From NCBI GenBank assembly GCA_947568835.1, contig OX387610.1, forward strand, positions 3,155,001-3,219,000: a stretch of 64,000 nt of DNA, read 5' to 3'. Below are positions 22,308 through 32,586 of this stretch, one piece after another. Below the pieces are notes generated by a model. It saw only the letters and a list, made by a program, of their open reading frames with translations, was not told where the DNA came from and did not search any database. The position numbers and the translations under genes were made by a program. The stretch is from Protonemura montana. Its lineage: Eukaryota; Arthropoda; Insecta; Plecoptera; Nemouridae. Positions within the stretch are counted from its first letter, which is position 1. Each line of letters begins with the position of its first letter.

Positions 22308-23337
22308 CAACATTTTGTTGAAACTGTTTCCATGACGACTTCCAATCACATGCAGTGAAATTCAGATGTTTCTGTGAGCTAGAGATCCAACTTATAGTTG
22401 AACAATTTGATGAAACTGTTGCCATGACGACTTCCAATCACATGCATTGAAATTCAGATGTTTCTGTGAGCTAGAGATCCAACTTATAGTTGAACATTTT
22501 GTTGAAACTGTTGCCATGACGACTTCCAATCACATGCAGTGAAATTCAGATGTTTCTGTGAGCTAGAGATCCAACTTATAGTTGAACATTTTGTTGAAAC
22601 TGTTGCCATGACGACTTCCAATCACATGCAGTGAAATTCAGATGTTTCTGTGAGCTAGAGATCCAACTTATAGTTGAACATTTTGTTGAAACTGTTGCCA
22701 TGACGACTTCCAATCACATGCAGTGAAATTCAGATGTTTCTGTGAGCTAGAGATCCAACTTATAGTTGAACATTTTGTTGAAACTGTTGCCATGACGACT
22801 TCCAATCACATGCAGTGAAGTTCAGATGTTTCTGTGAGCTAGAGATCCAACTTATAGTTGAACATTTTGTTGAAACTGTTGCCATGACGACTTCCAATCA
22901 CATGCAGTGAAATTCAGATGTTTCTGTGAGCTAGAGATCCGACTTATAGTTGAACATTTTGTTGAAACTGTTGCCATGACGACTTCCAATCACATGCAGT
23001 GAAGTTCAGATGTTTCTGTGAGCTAGAGATCCAACTTATAGTTGAACATTTTGTTGAAACTGTTGCCATGACGACTTCCAATCACATGCAGTGAAATTCA
23101 GATGTTTCTGTGAGCTAGAGATCCAACTTATAGTTGAACATTTTGTTGAAACTGTTGTCATGACGACTTCCAATCACATGCAGTGAAATTCATATGTTTC
23201 TGTGAGCTAGAAGATCCAACTTATAGTTCAACATTTTGATAAAACTGTTGCCATGACGACTTCCAATCACATGCAGTGAAATTCAGATGTTTCTGTGAGC
23301 TAGAGATCCAACTTATAGTTCAACATTTTGATAAAAC
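22308..23337. repeat. 92-bp tandem repeat, about 11 copies
   Basis: Units (GTTGAAACTGTTGCCATGAC, GACTTCCAATCACATGCAGT, TTCAGATGTTTCTGTGAGCT, AGAGATCCAACTTATAG) recur every 92 bases, for example 22409 and 22501. Most differ by one or two bases; edge units are more diverged. Confidence 0.95.
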
Positions 23338-23394
23338 CCGACCTAAAAAGCTGCGCTTAGAACCGATTTTACAATATTTTTCAACTCAAAGTCA

Positions 23395-23462
23395 AGCTAA
23401 GTCACAGAAACAGCTGACTTTCACTGCATGTGATCAGTTGTTGCCATGACAATTAATTTAAC
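23395..23462 (-). repeat. inverted monomer of the 92-bp repeat
   Basis: AGTCACAGAAACAGCTGA, TTTCACTGCATGTGATC and GTTGCCATGACAATTAA match the reverse complement of the 92-bp unit. It lies about 60 bases beyond the array's right end, so the array is part of a foldback-like structure. Confidence 0.7.
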
Positions 23463-23902
23463 TCCCATTTTAACTAGGAGTTAGGACATTTGTTATGCAG
23501 GGCATTGAAAAATACCTTAAACATTTGCTAAAACTTGCCAATTCGAATTGGCAAAAAAAAATTAGAATTGTACTTGTGTTGGAACCCTTGGACATCTCGG
23601 CCCAGGTCTCCTCATCACCCACCTTCAAAGACATCAGGAAAAATTGCTGCATCGTCGACGGCAGTAATTAACGACTCCCTCCCACCCAACCCCTCCCACC
23701 CCGCCCAACCCCTCCCCGCCCAACCCTTTCCCCGCCCATTGGAAGGACGTCATGACTTTTTCATACTAATTTGACGTGAAAGCAATTTCCTCGGCGCAAG
23801 TTTTCCCGTCGCGCCCGACGAGACACTGATGAGTCACAGGCCGATAATTAGATTCATCGCTTAACCGATTGCCAGCATATTTCTTGGAGGTAACTGACAG
23901 CA
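23463..23902. other. unique sequence with a pyrimidine-rich tract
   Basis: 23680-23740 is a C-rich tract of CCCTCCCACCCCGCCC type. The rest is unremarkable and no gene is supported. Confidence 0.45.
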
Positions 23903-24779
23903 CGAGACCAAGTAGGCAAGACCGAGACCAAGTAGGCAAGACCGAGACCAAGTAGGCAAGACAGAGACCAAGTAGGCAAGACCGAGACCAAGAAGCAAGA
24001 CAGAGACCAAGTAGGCAAGACAGAGACCAAGTAGGCAAGACAGAGACCAAGTAGGCAAGACCAAGACCAAGTAGGCAAGACATAGACCAAGTAGGCAAGA
24101 CCGAGACCAAGTAGGCAAGACAGAGACCAAGTAGGCAAGACCAAGACCAAGTAGGCAAGACAGAGACCAAGTAGGCAAGACCGAGACCAAGTAGGCAAGA
24201 CAGAGACCAAGTAGGCAAGACAGAGACCAAGCAGGTAAGACCGAGACCAAGTAGGGAAGACCGAGACCAAGTTGGCAAGACCGAGACCAAGTAGGCAAGA
24301 CAGAGACCAAGTAGGCAAGACCGAGACCAAGTAGGCAAGACCGAGACCAAGTAGGCAAGACCGAGACCAAGTAGGCAAGACCGAGACCAAGTAGGCAAGA
24401 CAGAGACCAAGTAGGCAAGACCGAGACCAAGAAGCAAGACAGAGACCAAGTAGGCAAGACAGAGACCAAGTAGGCAAGACCGAGACCAAGTAGGCAAGAC
24501 CGAGACCAAGTAGGCAAGACCAAGACCAAGTAGGCAAGACCGAGACCAAGTAGGCAAGACCGAGACCAAGTAGGCAAGACCGAGACCAAGTAGGCAGGAC
24601 CAAGACCAAGTAGGCAAGACAGAGACCAAGTAGGCAAGACAGAGACCAAGTAGGCAAGACAGAGACCAAGTAGGCAAGACAGAGACCAAGTAGGCAAGAC
24701 CGAGACCAAGTAGGCAAGACAGAGACCAAGTAGGCAAGACAGAGACCAAGTAGGCAAGACCGAGACCAAGTAGGCAAGA
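23903..24779. repeat. 20-bp minisatellite, about 44 copies
   Basis: GAGACCAAGTAGGCAAGACC/A repeats with few variants. Two 18-bp deletion variants (ACCAAGAAGCAAGAC) at 23990 and 24430 sit about 440 bases apart, suggesting block duplication. All three minus-strand frames stay open for over 300 codons, giving Leu/Trp-rich pseudo-proteins with a 20-residue period. That is a property of the repeat, not evidence of coding. Confidence 0.95.
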
Positions 24780-24820
24780 AGGCATGTTATCGACATTCGA
24801 GCAAATCGTGTCGACATCAG

Positions 24821-24934
24821 ATTTCCCCTCCTTCCTTCTAGGCTAGGTTAAGTTCATCATCGTCCTCATCATCATCCATTGATTCGCCGACGCCATTAGA
24901 CCAGTGCCGCACGACCTATTGTCAAAACAAATCG
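24821..24934 (+). mobile_element. 5S-head SINE, tail fragment
   Basis: Only the 3' end is present: TTTCCCCTCCTTCCTTCTAG, GGTTAAGTTCATCATCGTCC, CGACGCCATTAGACCAGTGC. It begins about 40 bases after the 20-bp minisatellite, which may have inserted into or replaced the rest of the element. Confidence 0.85.
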
Positions 24935-25194
24935 ACTGATCTTCAGGGCGGCTGTGCAGGGATACGGAAAGATGGACGATCTCCCGTTTGGCCGGTTTTA
25001 GAAATGAGGCATCACTCCTGTAATTGCCGTTGATTGGGGTCGTTTAATTGGGTCACCCCCTCCCCACTGTTCCCCTCCTGACCTGGTGCCAACAATGTCT
25101 TGGGAACTGTTGCCAAGACAACTTGCCGGTGTCGTGGTGTCTGGTTTGTTAGATTCGCTGGGTCTGTGTATTATTGTTAATAATAAATAAGGAT

Positions 25195-25708
25195 AATAAT
25201 AATAAAATAAAATACCCGGCGCATTGCAAGCGTTTGCAATTTCAACCAGATTTTACAGCATAAAACACATCCTACGTTAAATTGTAGTTATTCGAGTTTG
25301 ACAGGTTGTGACGTGAAATAGCGTCACTAGAATCAGAGTGATTGTGAGTATTCACAGCCTTATGGTTCTACTCCTTGGAGATCCGTCATTCTCATCAAAT
25401 ACACTAAAATCCTCTCATAAAGCCAGTGTCCAAGTAGCTCAATTAGTTAGAGCAACACCCGCGACAGGTGGAGATCGGGGTCCAAGTAGCTCAATTGGTT
25501 AGAGCAACACCCGTGACAGGTGGAGATCGGGGTCCAAGTAGCTCAATTGGTTAGAGCAACACCCGCGACATGTGGAGATCGGGGTCCAAGTAGCTCAATT
25601 GGTTAGAGCAACACCTGCGACAGGTGGAGATCGGGGTTTGGTCATTGATTTTTGAGAGGTTTTATTGCTGCTATTAATGTAATACCCCGCGCAATGCAAG
25701 CGTTGAAA
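25195..25708 (+). mobile_element. tRNA-head SINE with 4 tandem units and full leader
   Basis: A stray 3' end (ACCCGGCGCATTGCAAGCG) at 25215 is followed at once by a leader (GAGTTTGACAGGTTGTGACG, TGAAATAGCGTCACTAGAAT). Four 52-bp tRNA-like units come next, then TTTTTGAGAGGTTTTATTGC and ATACCCCGCGCAATGCAAG. The T-arm of the last unit is damaged (GGGGTTTGGTC), so the B box is lost. Confidence 0.9.
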
Positions 25709-26071
25709 TGTTTGAAATTGTTGGGCGTCTCGGAACACACATCCAACCGGAAGTTCATGGACTTTTCAAACAAACATTACCATACTATTACTTCCGGGCC
25801 GTGGTGGATTCTCTTGCTAGTAAATCAACATAAGATTTGAAATGTCGTGAGAATTTGTCCACATTCTTTCTTGTCTTCGCAGAGGAAGTCTGCGCTTCCA
25901 ACTTGCAATCCGGCGAAATGAAAAATCTCCAAGCATTTTTCAAATATCAACTTTGTACTTGTTTTGTTACTCGTCGTTACACATTTGGATTTCTGGGAAA
26001 GAAGGAAGGAAGAAGACAGATTTAGGAAGACATGCAAAGAGAGAGATAAAGATATAATGAGATCCTGTTCT
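25709..26071. other. unique sequence, nothing recognised
   Basis: Short open frames on both strands without domains. Confidence 0.45.
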
Positions 26072-26404
26072 TCCATACACATAATTAGTTAGGTAAAAAA
26101 CGCCAATGTGTACGTGATTTTATTTCAGAAAATACATAACACATTAGTATTTGAGTTATTGACCCTGATTATTTTATTTAGATGCATTTAGGAAGCTTGA
26201 ACTTGGTAATTGTTATAATTTTATGTGGTTCTTTTGTTATCGGAAAATTGTCAGGACTGCTTTAACCCTTGAAGAAGTAACAGGTACAAGTTACGAAACA
26301 TTGGGAAATTTTAGTTGTCCTTTACTTAGCATTCAAAACCCAGTTGAAATAGTTTTTCTTAAAACTAGTGCTAAGTTTACATCAAGTAGACATGAGTCTA
26401 AAAT
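26072..26404 (-). repeat. dispersed repeat R, copy 3 (near full length)
   Basis: Reads, in reverse, from TTTTAGACTCATGTCTAC to the GGCGTTTTTTAC end with all internal blocks present. It sets the family length at about 330 bp. Confidence 0.88.
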
Positions 26405-26472
26405 CCATCATAAAGATTCTACGAAGTTTAGGCCTGAACTATTTTGTTTGTAAGTTTAGTCAGAGTCCTAGC

Positions 26473-27200
26473 ATTGATGTTTAACGTTCTGCCATTGGAC
26501 TTGTAGGTTATGTCAGAGTTATAGAGCTTAATTTAAGCGTTCTGCTGAGCAAACGAGGCCGGCAACACGTGGTAACGGTATGTGCCACCCGATGACGTTT
26601 GCTGCTGAGCAAACGAGGCCGACAACACGTGGTAACGGTAGGTGCCACCCGATGGCGCTTGCTGCCGTCCTTTTTAACAAACCTCTACAATTAAATAATT
26701 ACGACTGAAAATATCGCGATACATGTTTATCAATCGTTGAGGTTAGCATTAATAAAGATTAATTGAGTGTAAACCAGTCTCAAATGCGAGTAATCTGCGA
26801 GAAATAATTAAATTAAATTTCTTAACACTCGAAACGATGGTGACTCCACCTGGCGGCATCCTATAATTTTGTCGCGGTAAAGCAGTCATTTGGCGGCCAT
26901 TTTGTGCGAAGACAGTTTAACATTAGCGCTGTGACTCTGACTAAACCTGTAAACCCAATGGCAGGACGTTTAGCATTAGCGCTGTGACTCTGACTAAACC
27001 TGTTAACCCAATGACAGGACGTTTAACATTATCGCTGTGACTCTGACTAAACCTGTAAACCCAATGGCAGGACGTTTAACATTAGCGCTGTGACTCTGAC
27101 TAAACCTGTAAACCCAATGGCAGGACGTTTAACATTAGCACTGTGACTCTGACTAAACCTGTAAACCCAATGACAGGACGTTTAACATTAGTTAACATTA
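26473..27200 (-). mobile_element. composite inverted-end element, full copy with short 60-bp array
   Basis: Order from left: one degraded inverted 53-bp unit (GTTTAACGTTCTGCCATTGG), two 60-bp units in reverse (GCTGAGCAAACGAGGCC, ACACGTGGTAACGGTA), a core of about 250 bases, then about five 53-bp units (GTTTAACATTAGCGCTGTGA, CTCTGACTAAACCTG, unit starts 26915 and 26968). The outermost 53-bp units are inverted relative to each other, like terminal inverted repeats. No coding region is present, so it would be non-autonomous. Confidence 0.85.
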
Positions 27201-27518
27201 GGGTTAGTACAACGTTTTAATGTTTATTTATTTAAGATTATTTATCTTTTTTTTCGGGTCTACGTCCCGGTGTTCCAATAGAGTTGGGGCACAAATTGGC
27301 AATTTCTTAGAAAACCTGGCAAATAATTTGGTACTGTGCTACGTGAGCTCGTAGCAGACGAATGTATAAAAGATGGGTAAGCTGGAAAGATATATTAACA
27401 ATATTCCATGCTCTGGCAAACCCAATAGCGAAGACGACGCCGACGCCGATGACGACGGAGGCGGCTAAGGCAATGCAAATGAAAACTGTTCAGTGGCGGG
27501 CGTTCGGTTTATTAAAAT
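27201..27518. other. unique sequence, nothing recognised
   Basis: Contains GACGACGCCGACGCCGATGA near 27431, a motif similar to those at 8975 and 55943. No gene is supported. Confidence 0.45.
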
Positions 27519-28372
27519 TTTAACGACGCACTGTTTGTGACATCTGGCCATGCGGCACTGGTCTAATGGCGTCGGTGAACGAGTGGATGATGATGAACCT
27601 AACCTAGTCTAGAAGGGAGGAGGGGAAACCTGGTGCCGGCACGTAGCCTACTCCAGTCGAAGAGCACCAAGGGGACCACCGGCTTAACGTTCCTTCCGAA
27701 GGACGGTACAACGCGAACACAGGTTTCCTGCACAAATCCATGCTGTAGAGAGGTTGATAAGCAAGGCGAGTGAAGTTGTACTAAATTTTATCCCTCCAAC
27801 CTCTCTCCCGAACAGAACTGGTCATGTGTATGATGGTCACCCATCCAATACCTGACTCAGCGCAGTGTTGCTTAACTTTCATCCCTCCAACCTCTCTCCC
27901 GAACAGAACTGGTCATGTGTATGATGGTCACCCATCCAATACATGACCCAGCGCAGTGTTGCTTAACTTTCATCCCTCCAACCTCTCTCCCGAACAGAAC
28001 TGGTCATGTGTATGATGGTCACCCATCCAATACATGACCCAGCGCAGTGTTGCTTAACTTTCATCCCTCCAACCTCTCTCCCGAACAGAACTGGTCATGT
28101 GTATGATGGTCACCCATCCAATACCTGACTCAGCGCAGTGTTGCTTAACTTTCATCCCTCCAACCTCTCTCCCGAACAGAACTGGTCATGTGTATGATGG
28201 TCACCCATCCAATACATGACCCAGCGCAGTGTTGCTTAACTTTCATCCCTCCAACCTCTCTCCCGAACAGAACTGGTCATGTGTATGATGGTCACCCATC
28301 CAATACATGACCCAGCGCAGTGTTGCTTAACTTTCATCCCTCCAACCTCTCTCAAACCGTCAAACCGTTTTA
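27519..28372 (-). mobile_element. 5S-head SINE with about 6 promoter units, head truncated
   Basis: The tail (GACGCACTGTTTGTGACATC, CACTGGTCTAATGGCGTCGG) and complete body are followed by about six 91-bp units, ending abruptly at CAACCTCTCTCAAACCGT. GACTCAGCG and GACCCAGCG variants are interspersed. The unique 5S head is reduced to CAAACCGTT. Confidence 0.92.
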
Positions 28373-29321
28373 ATGTATTCTTCATCCACACAGAAATTAT
28401 CACGAATTCACTGGTCTTAAGGTCCTTGCTGTAAACTAAAAGCTTGCTTTTGAACTTAACTTATCTCGTATCTAACGTTCAATAAGTTTCAAAATATAGG
28501 TTATGGCTGACTCAGCCCCATTCATACCTAAAGCTGCAGCTCAGCCCTTTGTACCTTGAGGAGACCGAAACATACGCCACTGGTTTACTTCACCGAATCC
28601 TGTGTCATTATTGCTTCAAAAGCCGAGCCTCTCGAAAATGTCGCCGTTGCCAGAAAAATGGGGAAAACTCTTTGGCTAGGAAAAAAAAACCGATCCGTTT
28701 CTTCGTTATGAAATCTCAGATTTCCCCTCCCCTTCTCTCCTCCTCCCCCTCCCTCGCTTGGTGGTGTGCCCGGACCACCACAACAAGTGTATTAGTTTGA
28801 AAGTTACGGGCGGAAGCGGAACCGGAGGAGAGAACGCGCGGAGGTTGATATTCTTGTGTCGCCCGCCGAGCGGAGACTGCATTTATTGTCAACGGTCTCG
28901 TTGTTGTTGGTTTCTCTCTGTGACTAGACGTGAATCGATGGAGGACGCCGTCAAGGAGTCGGGGTGGGGGCAAGATTTGCTAGGGAGCCATAATATTTTG
29001 CTATCTTTTGGGGTGAATTTGTGGTTTTTTGTATTGTTTAGTCCTTTGCATTGTTTTTCATTTTGAGAAAAAATATCTGAAAAGCGAAGTTCTACGTCAC
29101 TGTGACGCTGTTTTCTGGCGAGAAAAGAGGGTTCAGTTGTTTCTCTGTCTTGTCTCTGACAAAGAGTTTTTAAATTTCCACTAAATTTTGACCCAAAATT
29201 GTAGTTGTAATTTCAACACGCGTTTTTTTCAAACAAATTCTGTCGTTACTCCAGTCCCTTGATGCAATGTTGGCTGTTGAGGGGATTCCTCATCCTACCC
29301 CACAAAGTTGGAATATGTGTG
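28373..29321. other. unique sequence with GC-rich part, no gene supported
   Basis: 28740-28980 is GC-richer, and a plus frame of 102 codons (28758-29066) has no recognisable domain. It could be a leader exon or chance. Confidence 0.4.
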
Positions 29322-29472
29322 CCTAGATAGCTCAGTTGGTAGACAGACCGGCAATTGAGAGGTCCCGAGTTTGTATCCCGGTTCGGTTGCACATTTTTCC
29401 AGTGTAGCTTTCCTTTCCATCCATCGCTTGCTGGTAAGAACTTAGCAAGTATACGATTGATGACTGATTGTG
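29322..29472 (+). mobile_element. tRNA-like SINE fragment of a different family
   Basis: GATAGCTCAGTTGGTAGACA is a good A-box region and GAGGTCCCGAGTTTGTATCC a degraded B-box region about 35 bases later, so the sequence resembles a tRNA head. It lacks a normal anticodon arm and is not a working tRNA gene. It is cut off by the tail of the 5S-head SINE that starts at 29473. Confidence 0.6.
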
Positions 29473-30044
29473 GTGTTTAGCGACGCACTGTTTTGACATC
29501 TGGCCATGTGGCACTGGTCTAATGGCGTCGGTGAATGAGTGGATGTTGATGAACCTAACCTAGACTAGAAGGGAGGAGGAGAAACTCGGTGACGGCACGT
29601 AGCCTACTCCTGTCGAAGACCAAGGGGACCACCGGCTTAACGTCCCTTCCGAAGGACGGTACAACGTGAACAACAGGATTCCTCCACAAATCCATGCTGT
29701 CGAGAGGTTGATAAGCAAGGCGAGTGAAGTTGCTGTACTAACTTTAATCTCTTCAACCTCTCTCCCGAACAGAACTGGTCATGTGTATGATGGTCACCCA
29801 TCTAATACCTGACTCAGCGCAGTGTTTCCTAACTTTCATCTCTTCAACCTCTCTCCCGAGCAGAACTGGTCATGTGTATGATGGTCACCCATCTAATACC
29901 TGACTCAGCGCAGTGTTGCTCAACTTTCATCCCTCCAACCTCTCTCCCGAACAGAACTGGACATGTATATGATGGTCACCCATCCAATACCTGACTCAGC
30001 GCAGTGTTGCTTACTTTCATCCCTCCAACCTCTCTCCCGAACAC
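29473..30044 (-). mobile_element. 5S-head SINE with about 3 promoter units
   Basis: Tail GTGTTTAGCGACGCACTG, full body (TAACGTCCCTTCCGAAGGAC), then three units with damage such as GTGTTTCCTAACTTTC. It stops at CTCTCCCGAACACGAG. The 5S head is missing. Confidence 0.92.
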
Positions 30045-31679
30045 GAGATCCTTTAAGAAGAAGACCAACCTGAACTTGGAGAAAATGTTTTCCAAATTAG
30101 CGCGTTAAACTCTGCACTATCCCTGCCTATAGCATGTAGATCCCAGCAAAGTTAGTCCATGGGTTTTGTTCGCTGCGTGCCACCCTCTGGAAATGGGTGC
30201 AATATGTTTACACTTGATTTATACTCGCATTGACCGGGCGTCGAAGTGAATTACTTGTCATTACCCCCTCCCCCTCCCAGTGGACCCGTCATATGTTCTC
30301 ACAGATTTATGTGCTGACAGCTTGCTTTGTTCCGGATTCCGCCACCTAGCGCTGCTGTGCTGTAATATTTTGATGTGCGTCCGGCTTTTCATTTAATCGA
30401 CAATTATGTGCGTTGCTGATTATGAAAATTGTTGGGGAGTTTTGTATCAAACTGTCCCGGATATGTTGGTACCAGACTGAATATCTGGCTCTAAAGGACC
30501 ACGTTTTTTAATAGGAATTTCTCCACAAAGTATGTCAAATTATCCGGATATGTAAAAGCTCTGATTATGTAAAGTCTGGCCACTCAAATTCGTCCTTCAT
30601 GTACTCAAAAGTAAGACCCGATTTCTTATTGGTCACGTATTGGTTAAGTTCAACTCACGGGATAGCCAATGTTGAAAGACTTTCATTTCAGCAAATATGA
30701 AAATCTTCTAAATTGCATCGATAGCTTTGTCATTTATAATGAGTCCAGTGGTTACTTTGAAAAGAAAAAGTTGGGTGCGCTCTCAATTGAATTCAGGTGC
30801 TGTTCTAGATCGTGCGTTTTCTTGGGGGGGGAGGAAGGAAGTTGTGGCAAAAGGCGAAAAACATTCAAACAATATCTATACTCTCGCTATGCTTTGTCGG
30901 CGCTGCCTGACAAAGGGTAGCGTTGTCTGAGCTTAGCTAAGCTTAGCTTTGCTAGCGCTTTGCGTAGTCATAATTATGAGCTAGTTTATTTGGCATTTAT
31001 TTTTCAGAATGATAAGATTCTGTGAAGATACCTACGATCTGCTGAATAAAATTTCCAAATAAAATTTTCACCGTCACGTGAAAATAACGCGTGTGTCTTG
31101 AATTTAAATGTAGAATAGATCAAACTATTCCCGGAATGAGTGATCGACGTACACTTTTGCAAGGAAAAGTGGGTACGCGGCGTGTACGTGAGCATAACCA
31201 TTGCTTACGACACCCTGTTTGTGGTAACTTTATTTTTGACATTTCTTTTCCTTAGGCGTTCTAAGAATTGAAAAGAGAGATGACGAAGATGATGTTAAAC
31301 CTCATATCCTAGTTAGGACGGGACACCACATTCCTGCTTCAACCCATTTGTTAAAGATCTTCTTAATTTCACTCTGAACCAAGATATTTCTAAAGTTACT
31401 CCAAGGATCTCCGAAGTAGACTGGAAAAAGCCGCGGTCTGAACCTCTTATTCCCATTGCCGCACGCTAAGTTATTGGTCCCGGGTTCGCTTCCCGGGTTC
31501 GAAAAGGATTGCCTCGCGCAAATCTGCGGCGGTATTCCCCGGGGACGCCAGGCGGGGCTTCGAGTCCACGTTGAGCCATTATAAGGATCTAATAAGCTGC
31601 GTTTGGGAACAATGCCCGCGGCGCTGACAACGATTACCATTCCGACAGATGTTGCGACGATCGATATCAGCCTTAAGAA
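30045..31679. other. unique sequence, no gene supported
   Basis: Open frames of 65-83 codons only. GTCCCGGGTTCGCTTCCCGG at about 31477-31496 is a stem-loop resembling a T-arm, but no matching A box was found at the right distance. Confidence 0.45.
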
Positions 31680-32112
31680 CAGTTCGGGCACTGTTTGGGC
31701 ACAATTCGGGCACTGTTCGGGCACAGTTTGGCACAGTTTGGCATTGTTTGGGCACAATTCGGGCACTGTTCGGGCACAGTTTGGGCACAGTTTGGGCACA
31801 GTTCGGGCACTGTTCGGGCACAGTTCGGGCACAGTTTGGCATTGTTTGGGCACAGTTCGGGCACAGTTTGGGCACAGTTTGGGCACAGTTCGGGCACAGT
31901 TTGGGCACAGTTTGGGCACAATTCGGGCACAGTTCGGGCACAGTTCAGGCACAGTTCGGGCACAGTTTGGCATTGTTTGGGCACAATTCGGGCACTGTTC
32001 GGGCACAGTTCGGGCACAGTTCGGGCATTCTTCGGGCACATTTCGGGCACAGTTAGGGCATTGTTCGGGCAAAGTTCGGGCACAGTTCGGCACAGTTTGG
32101 CATTGTTCGGGC
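31680..32112. repeat. 11-bp minisatellite, about 39 copies
   Basis: CAGTTCGGGCA / CAGTTTGGGCA / CTGTTCGGGCA repeats with occasional 1-base losses (TTTGGCAC). It stays open in several frames on both strands, giving Cys/Pro-rich or Gly/His-rich pseudo-proteins. Confidence 0.95.
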
Positions 32113-32362
32113 ACGGTTAAGGCTCAGTTAAGGCTACTAGGAATGTCTGAGGTGATATTAATGATTGAATTGAAGTCTACGCAGCAGCGGGTTTTAACCA
32201 GTTTAAAAATTGACTCTCTAGTGTTCGTTGAAACAATTGCCATGGTGACTTTGAAACTCAGTTGTTTCAGTCAGCTCAATGCTGAAATCAGAACCGGATA
32301 TTAAGGTTGTACCGAGCTCAAGAAACTCTTACTTCAAACCAAGTGTTTTTTTTACACATCAT

Positions 32363-32586
32363 TAACATTGGGTACTTTTATTATTAACAACACTATAACC
32401 GTCTCAAAGCCGGTGTCCAAATAGCTCAACGGTTCAGAGCAACACTCGCGACAGGTGGTGATCGGGGTTCGAGTCCGCGTTTGGGCATCGGTTTTTTCGA
32501 CGGTTGTAGTGTTGTTAATAATAAAATACCCCGCGCATTGCAAGCGTTTGCAATTAAAATAAGATTTCATCCTAACATTGGGTACT
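32363..32586 (+). mobile_element. tRNA-head SINE bounded by a 14-bp target-site duplication
   Basis: TAACATTGGGTACT occurs at 32363-32376 and again at 32573-32586, a perfect 14-base direct repeat. Between them lie TTATTATTAACAACACTATA, ACCGTCTCAAAG, one tRNA-like unit (A box AATAGCTCAACGGTTCAGAGC-like, B box GGGGTTCGAGTCC), then ACGGTTGTAGTGTTGTTAAT and the 3' end to AAGATTTCATCC. This is the clearest single insertion in the window. It shows that the unit of mobility includes the inverted flanks. Confidence 0.93.

Noticed and set aside
23766-24785. Open frames of 307-339 codons on the minus strand
   Set aside because: All three phases are open at once through a 20-bp repeat without stops; the Leu/Trp-rich peptides are frame artefacts.
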